Shown here in pieces: positions 7,631 through 15,343 of a stretch of DNA of 61,974 nt. The DNA is taken from contig CACYTH010000010.1 in assembly GCA_902777325.1 (NCBI GenBank), forward strand, positions 1-61,974, in the 5' to 3' direction. The stretch comes from an uncultured Coriobacteriaceae bacterium (lineage in GTDB: Bacteria > Actinomycetota > Coriobacteriia > Coriobacteriales > Atopobiaceae). The notes under the pieces were generated by a model that searched no databases, was not told the DNA's origin, and saw only the letters and a program-made list of their open reading frames with translations. Every line of letters begins with the position of its first letter. Positions within the stretch are counted from its first letter, which is position 1. The position numbers and the translations under genes are program-made.

Positions 7631-8425
7631 ATGAAGTACCAGGGCTTTGAGGGCGAGGCTGAGGACCTCATCCAGATGAAGCTGCACGAGATCGAGCGCA
7701 GCGAGGGCATCCGCATTCTGCGCGCCATCGAGAGCGGCAGCCGCGCGTGGGGCTTTACCTCGCCAGACAGCGACTACGACGTGCGCTTCGTATATGTGCG
7801 GCCGCTCAGGAACTATCTCACGCTGAGGCCCAAGCGCAAGGACACCATCGAGTGGGTGGTGGACGAGACGCTCGACATCTGTGGATGGGACCTCTCCAAG
7901 GCGCTGCAGCTCGCCCACAAGGGCAACCTCTTCCTGTTCGAGTGGGCCACCTCGCCGGTGGTGTACCGCAACACGCAGGCGTGGGACGAGGTCTGGGAGG
8001 TCGTGCGCCCGTACTTCTCGCCACGCGCGGCGCTCCACAGCTATTACGGCATAGCGCACAACACCAACCGCGACTTTCTCCAGGGCGAGCGCGTGCGCTA
8101 CAAGAAGTACCTCTACGCGCTGCGCCCGCTTCTGGCCTGCAAGTTCATCGCGGAGCGCAAGAAGCAGCCGCCCGTGGCATTTGACGAGCTGGTGAGGGCT
8201 GCGGCACCTGACGCGCTGCTTCCCGCCATCGAGGAGCTCCTTGCGGCAAAGGCGCACATGAACGAGAAGGACGAGGCTCCGCGCATTCCCGCCGTCGACG
8301 CCTTTGTCGAGGATGCCCTCGCGCGTTACGGCGAGCCGCCTGCGGACTGGCCGAAGGATGACACGAGACTATGGGAGCCGCTCGAGGAGCTGTTCTGCAA
8401 CATCGTTGGCGCTCCGGAGGAGTAA
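7631..8425 (+). CDS. Predicted nucleotidyltransferase (YcgL/RlaP-like)
   Basis: The 264-residue protein carries the minimal nucleotidyltransferase motif GSRAWGFTSPDSDYDVRFVYV near residues 36-56, with the GS and DxD metal-binding residues intact. It also has the C-terminal helical extension of the COG3541 (YcgL, RlaP) family (NRDFLQGERVRYKKYLYALRPLL). Family members are thought to transfer nucleotides to RNA or proteins; no substrate is established for this type. The start has GGGGAGA about 8 nt upstream, and TACCAT at 7585-7590 is a plausible -10. It is monocistronic, with a hairpin after the stop. Confidence 0.8.
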   Translation: MKYQGFEGEAEDLIQMKLHEIERSEGIRILRAIESGSRAWGFTSPDSDYDVRFVYVRPLRNYLTLRPKRKDTIEWVVDETLDICGWDLSKALQLAHKGNLFLFEWATSPVVYRNTQAWDEVWEVVRPYFSPRAALHSYYGIAHNTNRDFLQGERVRYKKYLYALRPLLACKFIAERKKQPPVAFDELVRAAAPDALLPAIEELLAAKAHMNEKDEAPRIPAVDAFVEDALARYGEPPADWPKDDTRLWEPLEELFCNIVGAPEE

Positions 8426-8431
8426 AGAGAG

Positions 8432-8458
8432 AGGGCGCGTCCCGATGGGGCGCGCCCT
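8432..8458 (+). terminator. Hairpin after the nucleotidyltransferase gene
   Basis: AGGGCGCG (8432-8439) pairs with CGCGCCCT (8451-8458). It lies between convergent genes and could serve both. The T-tail is poor on either strand. Confidence 0.5.
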
Positions 8459-8485
8459 GTTGCTGACGGTGACTGGTTTGGTCTG

Positions 8486-9592
8486 CTACCCGGCAATGAT
8501 GAGCGATGCGACCGCAAAGCCGGCGCAAACAAGCGCGAACAGAGCGATGGTGACCCATGCCGTCGAGCTTCCGTAGTTGAGGGTCCAGCCAGATCCAAAG
8601 CGCTTGGGCACAAAGATGCTCGGATCGTCGCGATTGCAGTAGAAGATGCCCAGCACCCAACGCTCGTCATCGTCGCGCGCGACGTTGTCCGAGCCCCGCA
8701 GCTCGCCTGCCAGGCGACCTCCCGCCTGGCCGTAGTGCAGCGAGATCCAGATTTGTGGCACCACAAAGAGCAGCGCGGCGATCGTGACGACCAGCCCTGC
8801 CGTGCCAAGCGTGACGGCCCCCATGGACGAGAGGAAGAAGGCAACGCCGATGACGCAGCTGAGCAGCAGGCCTCCCACGAGCATGGCGATGCTCTGCGCA
8901 CGGGCGAACTGTCCGTAGGCAAGTGCCGAGGTGGCGGGCGCCTCGGGGTCGACGGGACGCTTGGAGCGGATGATCGACCAATGCGTGAAGGCGAAGGCGA
9001 CGCCCATGAAGGCTGCCACGAGCGCTGGGAACATCACCACGCGAAGGCTCTTCTCGGCGTAGTCGGTGACCGTGCCGTCAAAGCCGGCGTGCATGGGGAT
9101 CTGGTCGGGCAGACGGTCGTAGGCGAGCAGCGCATAGGCGACCAAGGCCAGGACGACAGCCAGATGGAGAAGCTCCCAGGCAAGTGGGATGGGCTGGGGG
9201 ATGGTGTCATCCGAGATGATCGCGGCGGTGTGCGACGGAGACGCCGTCCAGCCCTCCTCGCGCTTGATGGCATGGACGACCTTGCGGGCGTGCAGCATGA
9301 ACATGAATGATGCCGTGATGGGCAGGACGGTGGCCGCGGCCATGCCCAGGGTCACAAGCATGTCATCGTCTGTGGGGAGCAGGAACGCGAGGCAGACGAT
9401 GCCGACAAGCGTGCAGGTTGCCACGATGGCTGTGTGTGCCCGGAAGAGCGGGCGGATGCGGGGGTCGTCCTTTGCCGAGGGCGGCACCGTCACGGTGAAG
9501 CACTCGGTGGGCGGCATGATGAGCGGCGTCGCGGCGAGAATCACTCCCTCGAGCGCAACGGTCAGAATGATGCCAATGATGATTCCGGTCAT
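8486..9592 (-). CDS. DUF1648/DUF5808 membrane protein
   Basis: The 368-residue protein has about eight hydrophobic segments. The DUF1648 signature is YDRLPDQIPMHAGFDGTVTDY, the region shared with SdpI-type immunity/membrane proteins. Near the C-terminus a DUF5808 motif is seen (WVLGIFYCNRDDPSIFVPKR), followed by a last pair of membrane helices. Proteins of this architecture are usually encoded beside a YtrA-type GntR repressor, as here (gap 21 nt). The biochemical role is unknown; envelope stress or antimicrobial-peptide immunity has been proposed for relatives. AAGGAAGG precedes the start. Confidence 0.85.
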   Translation of the reverse strand: MTGIIIGIILTVALEGVILAATPLIMPPTECFTVTVPPSAKDDPRIRPLFRAHTAIVATCTLVGIVCLAFLLPTDDDMLVTLGMAAATVLPITASFMFMLHARKVVHAIKREEGWTASPSHTAAIISDDTIPQPIPLAWELLHLAVVLALVAYALLAYDRLPDQIPMHAGFDGTVTDYAEKSLRVVMFPALVAAFMGVAFAFTHWSIIRSKRPVDPEAPATSALAYGQFARAQSIAMLVGGLLLSCVIGVAFFLSSMGAVTLGTAGLVVTIAALLFVVPQIWISLHYGQAGGRLAGELRGSDNVARDDDERWVLGIFYCNRDDPSIFVPKRFGSGWTLNYGSSTAWVTIALFALVCAGFAVASLIIAG

Positions 9593-9613
9593 GTGAAATG
9601 CCTTCCTTCAAAG

Positions 9614-10000
9614 CTAAAAGACGGTATCAACTTGGGACGATGCGAGATCGATGAACTCCTGGCGCGTGCCTCCGAGCGCCTTGAACTCGCTGGCGAGCCG
9701 TGCGAGCTCCGATGCGATGCGCGCTTTGTGCTCCTGCGCCTTCGATGCGGGGACGGTGCGCGCGGCATCCGCTATCACGGCGCCGCTTCGGCCGCGCATG
9801 ACCACGTAGCCCTCGTCGCGCAGCACCGCGTAGGCCTTGTTGACGGTGTGCATGTTGACGCCGAGGTCGCCGGCGAGCGAGCGGACGCTGGGCAGCTGGT
9901 CGCCGGCGGAAAGCTCCCCGGTCGCGATGGCAGAGACAATCTGCGTGCGGATCTGCCGATAGATTGGCTCCTTCGAGGTGAGGTCAATGTCAAGCAGCAT
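9614..10000 (-). CDS. GntR-family regulator, YtrA subfamily
   Basis: The 128-residue protein has the classic N-terminal wHTH (PIYRQIRTQIVSAIATGELS, then LPSVRSLAGDLGVNMHTVNKAY) and only a short helical tail, as in the YtrA group, which controls linked membrane or ABC genes. The start at 10000 has GGAG about 7 nt upstream. A form starting at 10024 would begin inside the operator. It is the first gene of an operon with the DUF1648 membrane protein and probably autoregulated through the dyad at 10015-10035. Confidence 0.88.
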   Translation of the reverse strand: MLLDIDLTSKEPIYRQIRTQIVSAIATGELSAGDQLPSVRSLAGDLGVNMHTVNKAYAVLRDEGYVVMRGRSGAVIADAARTVPASKAQEHKARIASELARLASEFKALGGTRQEFIDLASSQVDTVF

Positions 10001-10014
10001 TGTGAACTCCAATC

Positions 10015-10035
10015 TGTTATACATGTACTATAACA
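10015..10035. promoter_or_regulatory. Operator candidate for the GntR regulator
   Basis: TGTTATA (10015-10021) and TATAACA (10029-10035) form a 7-bp perfect dyad with a 7-bp spacer, immediately upstream of the regulator gene and overlapping its likely -10 region. Confidence 0.6.
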
Positions 10036-10100
10036 AATAGAGCAAGTTAGGGAATCACATTACGTTTCTGGAACACAGATCCACCATCTGGTGTTGCCAC

Positions 10101-10117
10101 TACGCAATGCGTATACT
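10101..10117 (+). promoter_or_regulatory. Promoter region with palindrome upstream of the ABC-F gene
   Basis: TACGCA-A-TGCGTA (10101-10113) is a perfect dyad that overlaps a -10-like TATACT (10112-10117). The -35 is weak. About 145 nt of untranslated leader would separate it from the ABC-F start. The leader contains a small hairpin (CTGCG-TC-CGCAG, near 10209-10220) followed by TGGGCCTTTTT, which could act as an attenuator. Confidence 0.4.
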
Positions 10118-10264
10118 GTGCGTAATGGCCTGCCGGAGCCCATATGCCAAGCTCCGGTTTGAGAAGGGACCGGTGCATGAGGGTCTAGTCGATGCAATGA
10201 AAACCGCCTGCGTCCGCAGTGGGCCTTTTTGGCCTGGGGCAGGCATGCATCGAGAGGACCATCC

Positions 10265-11740
10265 ATGCAGCTCAATCTCTCTAACATCGGATACTGCTAT
10301 CCCCAGGCGGAGGAGCCCATCCTGCGCGGCGTCACGACGACCTTCCCTGTCGGCTGGACCGGCGTCGTTGGCGACAACGGCTGCGGCAAGACGACGCTGG
10401 CCAAGATCGCCTGCAGGCTCATCATGCCTGATGAGGGGAGCGTGGGGCCGGATCTGGTGAGCGCGTACTGCGCGCAGGATGCGACCTACGCACCTACAAA
10501 CCTCGAGGACTTTGCCTTGGCCTACGACCGTCTTTCCACGCGCCTGCGTCAGGTGCTGGGGTTGGAGGATGACTGGCCCTGGCGCTACGAGACTCTTTCA
10601 GGCGGGCAGCAGAAGCGCCTGCAGGTGGCTTGTGCGCTCTGGTCGGAGCCTGACGTTCTCGTGATGGACGAGCCAACCAATCACGTCGATGCCAACACGC
10701 GCGAGCAGGTCTTTCGAGCCCTGCGGGACTTTGGCGGCATAGGCATCCTCATCTCTCACGACCGCACACTGCTTGACGGCCTTTGCGTGCAGTGCCTCTT
10801 TGTGGCCAACGGTGGTGCCCTCATGCGGCCGGGCGGCTATACCCAGGCTGCGCAGCAAGCGGCGGTGGAGCGCGAGAGCAGCCTGCGCATCCGCGAGGAC
10901 GTGCGCCGCGAGAAGAGGCGCATCGAGCACGAAGCCCAGCGCCGGCGGGAGACGGCGTCCCGCAAGGAAGGCAAGAAGAGCCTCGCGGGCATCGACAGGC
11001 GCGACAGCGACGCCCGCCGCAAGAAGCGCGTTGCGATCGTCTCGGGCACTGACGGCATAGCGGCCAGGCAGGCGGGCGTCATGGAGGCGCGGTTGGCACG
11101 CGTGTCCGAGAGGCTCGACAGCCTTCACGTGGAGAAACGCTACGGCGGCGACGTGTGGCTCGATGCGACGCCGAGCAGACGACCCGTGCTCGCGAGGCTT
11201 GGAGCCTGCTCGCTCGCCCTTGGGGAGAATGCGCTTGCGGTGCCGCCGCTGCACATCGGCCGAAGCGATCACGTGGGACTTGTCGGCGACAACGGCTGCG
11301 GCAAGACGACGCTGGTAAAGCACATCATTGAGCAAGTTCCTGATGGGGTGCGCGTGCTCTATGTCCCACAGGAGCCAAGCGATGCGCAACAGCGGGAGGC
11401 GGCGGCGCGCCTGCGCGACCTTGGCAGTGCCGAGCGGGGGAGGGTGCTCTCCATCGTGGCCCAGCTCAACTCAGAGCCCAAGCGCCTGCTCGAGGGCGAT
11501 GCCACGAGTCCCGGGGAGATGCGCAAGCTCATGCTTGCCCTCGGGATTCTCGACCGTCCCGAGCTTATCGTCATGGACGAGCCCACCAATCACCTGGACC
11601 TAGGCTCCATCGAGGCGCTGCAGCGCATGCTTGCTGAGTTTCCGGGTGCGCTCCTGCTCGTCTCGCACGATGAGGTACTGCTGAGGGCGATCACGCAGGT
11701 GACGTGGCGCATCGAGCGGGGTGCCCTGTCGGTATCGTAG
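10265..11740 (+). CDS. ABC-F family ATPase (ribosome protection / translation factor type)
   Basis: The 491-residue protein has two ABC cassettes and no membrane segments. Cassette 1 has GDNGCGKTT near residue 38, LSGGQQKR and VLVMDEPTNHVD. Cassette 2 has GDNGCGKTT near 341, a degenerate signature (SPGEMRKL instead of LSGGQ) and IVMDEPTNHLD. The linker between them is highly basic and helical, as expected for the P-site tRNA interaction motif region of ABC-F proteins. Members either protect ribosomes from antibiotics or act as EttA-like factors; which applies here cannot be told. GAGAGGA lies 7 nt before 10265. A form starting 36 nt earlier is possible. Confidence 0.9.
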   Translation: MQLNLSNIGYCYPQAEEPILRGVTTTFPVGWTGVVGDNGCGKTTLAKIACRLIMPDEGSVGPDLVSAYCAQDATYAPTNLEDFALAYDRLSTRLRQVLGLEDDWPWRYETLSGGQQKRLQVACALWSEPDVLVMDEPTNHVDANTREQVFRALRDFGGIGILISHDRTLLDGLCVQCLFVANGGALMRPGGYTQAAQQAAVERESSLRIREDVRREKRRIEHEAQRRRETASRKEGKKSLAGIDRRDSDARRKKRVAIVSGTDGIAARQAGVMEARLARVSERLDSLHVEKRYGGDVWLDATPSRRPVLARLGACSLALGENALAVPPLHIGRSDHVGLVGDNGCGKTTLVKHIIEQVPDGVRVLYVPQEPSDAQQREAAARLRDLGSAERGRVLSIVAQLNSEPKRLLEGDATSPGEMRKLMLALGILDRPELIVMDEPTNHLDLGSIEALQRMLAEFPGALLLVSHDEVLLRAITQVTWRIERGALSVS

Positions 11741-11753
11741 GCAAGGAGAAGCC

Positions 11754-11864
11754 ATGCGCGGATGCCCCTACGCCGCGGAGCACATCGACGAGCTGCGTGC
11801 CGTCTGTCTCGAGCAGGCTGGCGAGGAGGTTCGAGCGAACGGCAGGAGGCGTTCACGCTGCTGA
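11754..11864 (+). CDS. Short open frame, 36 residues, possible truncated gene
   Basis: A frame with AAGGAG 6 nt before its ATG follows the ABC-F stop by 13 nt. It reads MRGCPYAAEHIDELRAVCLE and a few more residues before a stop, nine nt ahead of the tandem hairpin repeats at 11874. It looks like the well-initiated 5' end of a gene whose remainder was replaced by the repeat array. I do not recognise a family. Confidence 0.4.
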   Translation: MRGCPYAAEHIDELRAVCLEQAGEEVRANGRRRSRC

Positions 11865-11873
11865 TGTACTGTC

Positions 11874-12017
11874 GACGGACCAGTCGCCACCGGTCCGCTC
11901 CGGAAGACGGAACGGCGGCCCGTTCCGTCCCGATCGACGGACCAGTGGCGACTGGTCCGCTGCCGCGGACGCAACGGGGGCTCGTTCCGTCCCAATCGAC
12001 GGACCAGTGGCTCACAT
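11874..12017. repeat. Tandem 62-bp hairpin repeats (array A)
   Basis: Units begin at 11874, 11936 and (partial) 11998 with GACGGACCAGT, at an exact 62-bp period. Each full unit has two dyads: GGACCAGT/ACTGGTCC (perfect in unit 2, degenerate in unit 1) and, in unit 1, GACGGAACG/CGTTCCGTC. The array fills the space between the convergent ABC-F and degV-type genes. The same two dyads recur in array B near 31.0 kb with a different period. This is a dispersed non-coding repeat family. Confidence 0.85.
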
Positions 12018-12075
12018 GCGCACGACCATGCTTTTCAAATAACCCGGATAGCTTGCACAACATGCCCCGCATGCA

Positions 12076-12109
12076 AAAAGCGCCTCGGATGGCAGGCCCA
12101 TCCGAGGCG
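12076..12109 (-). terminator. Terminator of the DegV gene
   Basis: CGCCTCGGATG (12081-12091) pairs with CATCCGAGGCG (12099-12109). On the minus strand it is followed by CTTTTTG. Confidence 0.85.
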
Positions 12110-12134
12110 CGTGCGCTTGCGTTGAGGCAAAGCC

Positions 12135-12965
12135 CTACACGTCAAAGCCCACCAAAAGCGAACCCGGCTCCGCGTAGTAGCTGCAGAGTCCGCGCGTGGG
12201 GCGAATCTCGACCGACTGGGTGCCGAACTCCTTGACGATGGTGTCGCGCAGGGCGGCCGCTGCGGCGGCGTTGTTGTGATGCGTGATGACGATGGGGTCG
12301 CCGTGGTAGCAGCAGGTGCGCATGTGCCCGATCAGGGCGTTGATGGTCTTCTTGTCGCCACGGCTCTTGCCAAGCGGCTTGAGGTGACCCTCCTCGTCTG
12401 CCGTGCCCACGATACGAATGCCGAGCACCTGCAAGCCCTTTGCCAGGATCGGGTTGACGCGGCCGTTCTTGGCCATGTTCTCCAAGCTAGCGAGGGCAAA
12501 GTAGAGGTAGCACTGCTTGTGGTACTCCATGACCTGCTTGTAGATCTCATCGGGGTCAAGGTCCTTGGAGATCAGCTCGCGCAGCTTGTAGCACAGCATG
12601 ACCATCTTGGAGCCGGTGGCCAGCGAGTCGATGAGGTAGACCTTGCGGCCGGGGAACTGCTCCTCGTAGATATTCTTTGCAAGCTCGGCCGAGGCGTACG
12701 AGCCGGAGAGACCGCTCGTGATGGTGACGCAGTAGACGTTCTCGGCGTCGCCGAAGGCGCTGAGCCAATCCTCGGGAGAGGGGCAGGCAGACGATGACGA
12801 CTTGCCCATCACCAGCGCCTCTTGCAGAATCTCGGTATCGAGCTCCTCGTTGTCGGTGTAGTCGCGCCCGTCAACGATGATGTGCAGCGGGACGAACGAA
12901 AAGGGAACGTCTCCGGACATTTCGGTCATGTCTGCGGCGGAGTCCGCAACGATCTTGAACTTCAC
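12135..12965 (-). CDS. DegV family fatty-acid-binding protein
   Basis: The 276-residue cytosolic protein has the DegV-fold landmarks: the N-terminal IVADSAADM strand-loop, the fatty-acid carboxylate-binding TSGLSGSYASA loop, the KVYLIDS strand and a C-terminal PTRGLCSYYAEPGSLLVGF. DegV/FakB-type proteins bind a fatty acid and can present it to the FakA kinase; FakA is not seen here. I prefer the GTG at 12965, with GGAGG 5 nt upstream, over the in-frame GTG at 12980, which has no ribosome site. It is divergent from the DUF1836 gene, a frequent neighbour type. Confidence 0.88.
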   Translation of the reverse strand: MKFKIVADSAADMTEMSGDVPFSFVPLHIIVDGRDYTDNEELDTEILQEALVMGKSSSSACPSPEDWLSAFGDAENVYCVTITSGLSGSYASAELAKNIYEEQFPGRKVYLIDSLATGSKMVMLCYKLRELISKDLDPDEIYKQVMEYHKQCYLYFALASLENMAKNGRVNPILAKGLQVLGIRIVGTADEEGHLKPLGKSRGDKKTINALIGHMRTCCYHGDPIVITHHNNAAAAAALRDTIVKEFGTQSVEIRPTRGLCSYYAEPGSLLVGFDV

Positions 12966-13070
12966 TTCTGCCTCCGTCACGCTCGTGGTTGTCTGGTATG
13001 AGCTTAGGGGTTTTTGATAAACCGCTCACGTGTTATATTACTACGTAACGGGCACAAGAGTGATGGAGCA

Positions 13071-13577
13071 ATGATGGACGCCAAAAGCAGCCTCAGGGGA
13101 TTCAGGCTTCCTCGCTACGAGGAGCTTCCCAACTTTGGGCTCTATCTCGAGCAGACCATCACCTACATCAACCAGGCGCTTGCTCCGCTCGAGCGCGTGT
13201 CCATCACGCCCTCCATGCTCAGCAACTACGTCAAGCAGGGCTACATAAGCCGCCCCATCAAAAAGCAGTACTTTGCCGACCAGATTGCCTACCTCATCTT
13301 TCTCACCATCAACAAGCAGGTCCTCTCGCTGGATCACATACGCAAGCTCTTCGACATGCAGAAGCGCACCTACTCGGCGCAGGCCGCCTACGACAGCTTT
13401 TGCATGCGCTTCGAGAGCATGCTGGGCTACCTCATGGGGGAGAACGACAACCCCGAGCTCTATCCCGAGGACGCCACCTTCGAGCAGCATGTCCTGCAGA
13501 GCGTCATCGTGTCCACGGCGCACATCGTCTACCTCAACTGGTGCCTCGAGCACCACGGAGACGAGCTGGAAGGCTGA
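13071..13577 (+). CDS. DUF1836 domain protein
   Basis: The 168-residue protein matches the DUF1836 family: RLPRYEELPNFGLYLEQTITYIN, then a MerR/HTH-like ITPSMLSNYVKQGYISRP and the helical KKQYFADQIAYLIFLTINKQVLS. The HTH-like part suggests a regulator, but no target is known. The start at 13071 (ATGATG) has GGAG 3-6 nt upstream. The region up to the divergent DegV gene holds the likely promoters (GTTATATT near 13031). Confidence 0.82.
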   Translation: MMDAKSSLRGFRLPRYEELPNFGLYLEQTITYINQALAPLERVSITPSMLSNYVKQGYISRPIKKQYFADQIAYLIFLTINKQVLSLDHIRKLFDMQKRTYSAQAAYDSFCMRFESMLGYLMGENDNPELYPEDATFEQHVLQSVIVSTAHIVYLNWCLEHHGDELEG

Positions 13578-13605
13578 TCGCGCGGCATCCGACAAGCGAG
13601 CAGAC

Positions 13606-13633
13606 AAAAGAGGCCCCGACGCGTCGGGGCCTC
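13606..13633 (-). terminator. Terminator of the RpiB-like gene
   Basis: GAGGCCCCGA (13610-13619) and TCGGGGCCTC (13624-13633) pair perfectly around a CGCG loop. On the minus strand TTTT follows. Confidence 0.85.
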
Positions 13634-13657
13634 ATGCGTGCGGATTTGGCGCCTGGT

Positions 13658-14116
13658 CTACAGGGCGACGGTGCGCTCCTCGTCGATGGCGGCAACCTTG
13701 CGGCGGCGGCTCGCGTAGCGCTCGGCGGTGAGGGGCTCGGTGGCCATCCAGGTCTTGGCGATGGCCATGGCAAGCACGGGACCAATGATCTTTCCGCCGA
13801 TGCAGAGCACGTTGGCGTCGTTGTGCTGGCGGGCGAGCTCGGCGCACACCGGGTCCTGGCAGACGCAGGCAAAGACGCCGCGGAACTTGTTGGCGATCAT
13901 CGCCGAACCGTAGCCGACGCCGTCCACAAAGATGCCGCGCTCGCAGTCGCCGGTGGCGACTGCCTTGGAGGCGGGGTAGATGAAATCGGAGAGGTCGCAG
14001 CCCTCCTCGTCATAGGTGCCGAAGTCGACCACCTCGTGGCCCTCGGACTCGAGCCAGGCCTTGATCTCGTTCTTCAGGCGGGTGCCGGCGTGGTCGTTTG
14101 CCATTGCGATTCTCAT
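13658..14116 (-). CDS. RpiB/LacA/LacB-family sugar-phosphate isomerase
   Basis: The 152-residue protein has the family start MRIAMANDHAGTRLKNEI and the NDANVLCIGGKIIG motif with His98 just before it. The usual catalytic segment (GILICGTGIG in RpiB) reads GIFVDGVGYG here (residues 61-70), without the catalytic cysteine. It belongs to the variant branch of the family found in many anaerobes, so ribose-5-phosphate isomerase activity should not be assumed; another aldose/ketose phosphate pair is possible. GGAGG precedes the ATG at 14116. It is monocistronic. Confidence 0.85.
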   Translation of the reverse strand: MRIAMANDHAGTRLKNEIKAWLESEGHEVVDFGTYDEEGCDLSDFIYPASKAVATGDCERGIFVDGVGYGSAMIANKFRGVFACVCQDPVCAELARQHNDANVLCIGGKIIGPVLAMAIAKTWMATEPLTAERYASRRRKVAAIDEERTVAL

Positions 14117-14301
14117 GGGGCCTCCTTGCTGGAGAAGCTGTGCCGTTGCCTCGATGGTACTCGCGGAGGAGCCCCGTGCCCTGCCGATTCGACAAACGAC
14201 ACCCATCTGCTGGTGGCCTGTCTGGCCGCATGGACAGGCGCGCGGACGGCCCTGCTGCGCTAAGCTGTGCCTGAGCCACGCCACGACGAGAGGTCCTTCC
14301 C

Positions 14302-14715
14302 ATGATTCGCACGATAATGACCAAGCGCTTCTTCCTGCGCCAGCCAAGCGAGGAGGCAACTGCCGACGACCTGGGCATTGCCAGAGACCTCGCGGAGACG
14401 CTCGAGGCGCACCGCGCGCATTGCGTGGGCATGGCTGCCAACATGATTGGGGAGCGAAGGCGCATCATTGCCGTGCTTGACGCCAGGGGCAAGGTCCTCG
14501 TGATGCTCAACCCTCGCATCGTCGAGTGTGAGGGGCCCTACGACGCGGAGGAGGGCTGTCTCTCGCTGGAGGGAACCCGCTCCGCCAGGCGCTTCGAGCG
14601 CATCGTGGTGGCCTACCAGGACGAGCGCCTGCATCCACACGAGGACGCCTTTTCCGGCTTCGTGGCGCAGGCGATCCAGCACGAGGTGGATCACTGCAAC
14701 GGCGTGGTCATATGA
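14302..14715 (+). CDS. Peptide deformylase homologue, short variant
   Basis: The 137-residue protein has two of the three deformylase motifs intact: EEGCLSL (Cys86) and QHEVDHCNG (His127, Glu128, His131), giving a full metal site. Motif 1, normally GLAAPQ, reads GMAANMIG (residues 43-50), so the conserved glutamine that contacts the substrate is missing. This short type occurs in clostridia and coriobacteria, usually beside a normal Def elsewhere in the genome. Its substrate may differ from formyl-methionine peptides. It overlaps the convergent SRAP gene by 8 nt at the 3' end. Confidence 0.85.
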   Translation: MIRTIMTKRFFLRQPSEEATADDLGIARDLAETLEAHRAHCVGMAANMIGERRRIIAVLDARGKVLVMLNPRIVECEGPYDAEEGCLSLEGTRSARRFERIVVAYQDERLHPHEDAFSGFVAQAIQHEVDHCNGVVI

Positions 14716-15343
14716 GGCGCCCGGTGTCCACCTGCTCTATGACCTGCTCCTCCGCGGCAGTCAGACGCACCGCGGAGCGGTCCGCCAGGCGCGCGTAGTC
14801 GGAGCCGAGCCATATCGACGACTCTCCCGGCGCAAGGACGAGCGGCATGCGCGAGTGGATGGGGGAGACGTCTGCGTTGGGAACGGTGGTGACCACCGAG
14901 ACGCGGTCGCCCTGCCAGACGCCGGCCAGCAGGAACACGCCGTGCCCCGGGTAGGTGAAGCGCCATTGCGCGCCGCGCCTGTCGCTTGACCTGGTGAAGC
15001 GCTCATAGAACCCACGCACGGGCACCAGGCAGCGGCCGAGCGTGATGGGTGCCGCCCAAAGCCCCTTGCCTGAGCGCACCTGCGAGAGCGCGGTCTCGAT
15101 GCGCGTGTTGAAGACGTATCTTGACTTGCTGCTTGGCGGCGCGTCAAAGCCCCAGGTGAGCTCTACCGCCTCGAGGCCACCTGCCGCGTTGGGGACGAAG
15201 AGGGGAAGCTGCCTGCCGGGGTAGACGTCGGGCACCACCACGCCGGGGTCGCGCCTGGGCACGCGTGCGTGACCGCTTTCCCCGAGCTCCTCGAGCGCCG
15301 CCTTGAGCTCGGCTATGACCAAGGGAGAGATCCTGTGGCACAT
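14708..15343 (-). CDS. SOS-response-associated peptidase (SRAP, YedK/HMCES type)
   Basis: The 211-residue protein starts MCHRI, placing the catalytic cysteine at position 2 after methionine removal. It has the other SRAP landmarks: FNTRIET (DNA-binding Asn), GFYERF (Glu) and SPIHSRMP (His). The family forms a covalent crosslink with abasic sites in single-stranded DNA and so protects them. The start at 15343 is fixed by the Met-Cys requirement. The last 8 nt are shared with the convergent deformylase-type gene. No LexA box was identified. Confidence 0.9.
   Translation of the reverse strand: MCHRISPLVIAELKAALEELGESGHARVPRRDPGVVVPDVYPGRQLPLFVPNAAGGLEAVELTWGFDAPPSSKSRYVFNTRIETALSQVRSGKGLWAAPITLGRCLVPVRGFYERFTRSSDRRGAQWRFTYPGHGVFLLAGVWQGDRVSVVTTVPNADVSPIHSRMPLVLAPGESSIWLGSDYARLADRSAVRLTAAEEQVIEQVDTGRLI

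Noticed and set aside
10107..10460. Upstream coding frame in the ABC-F leader
   Set aside because: It runs off-frame into the ABC-F gene, has no ribosome site at its ATG and starts within the -10 region.
11874..12017. CRISPR array
   Set aside because: The 62-bp units lack unique spacers; each unit is two hairpins repeated nearly entire, with only 2.3 units and no cas genes.
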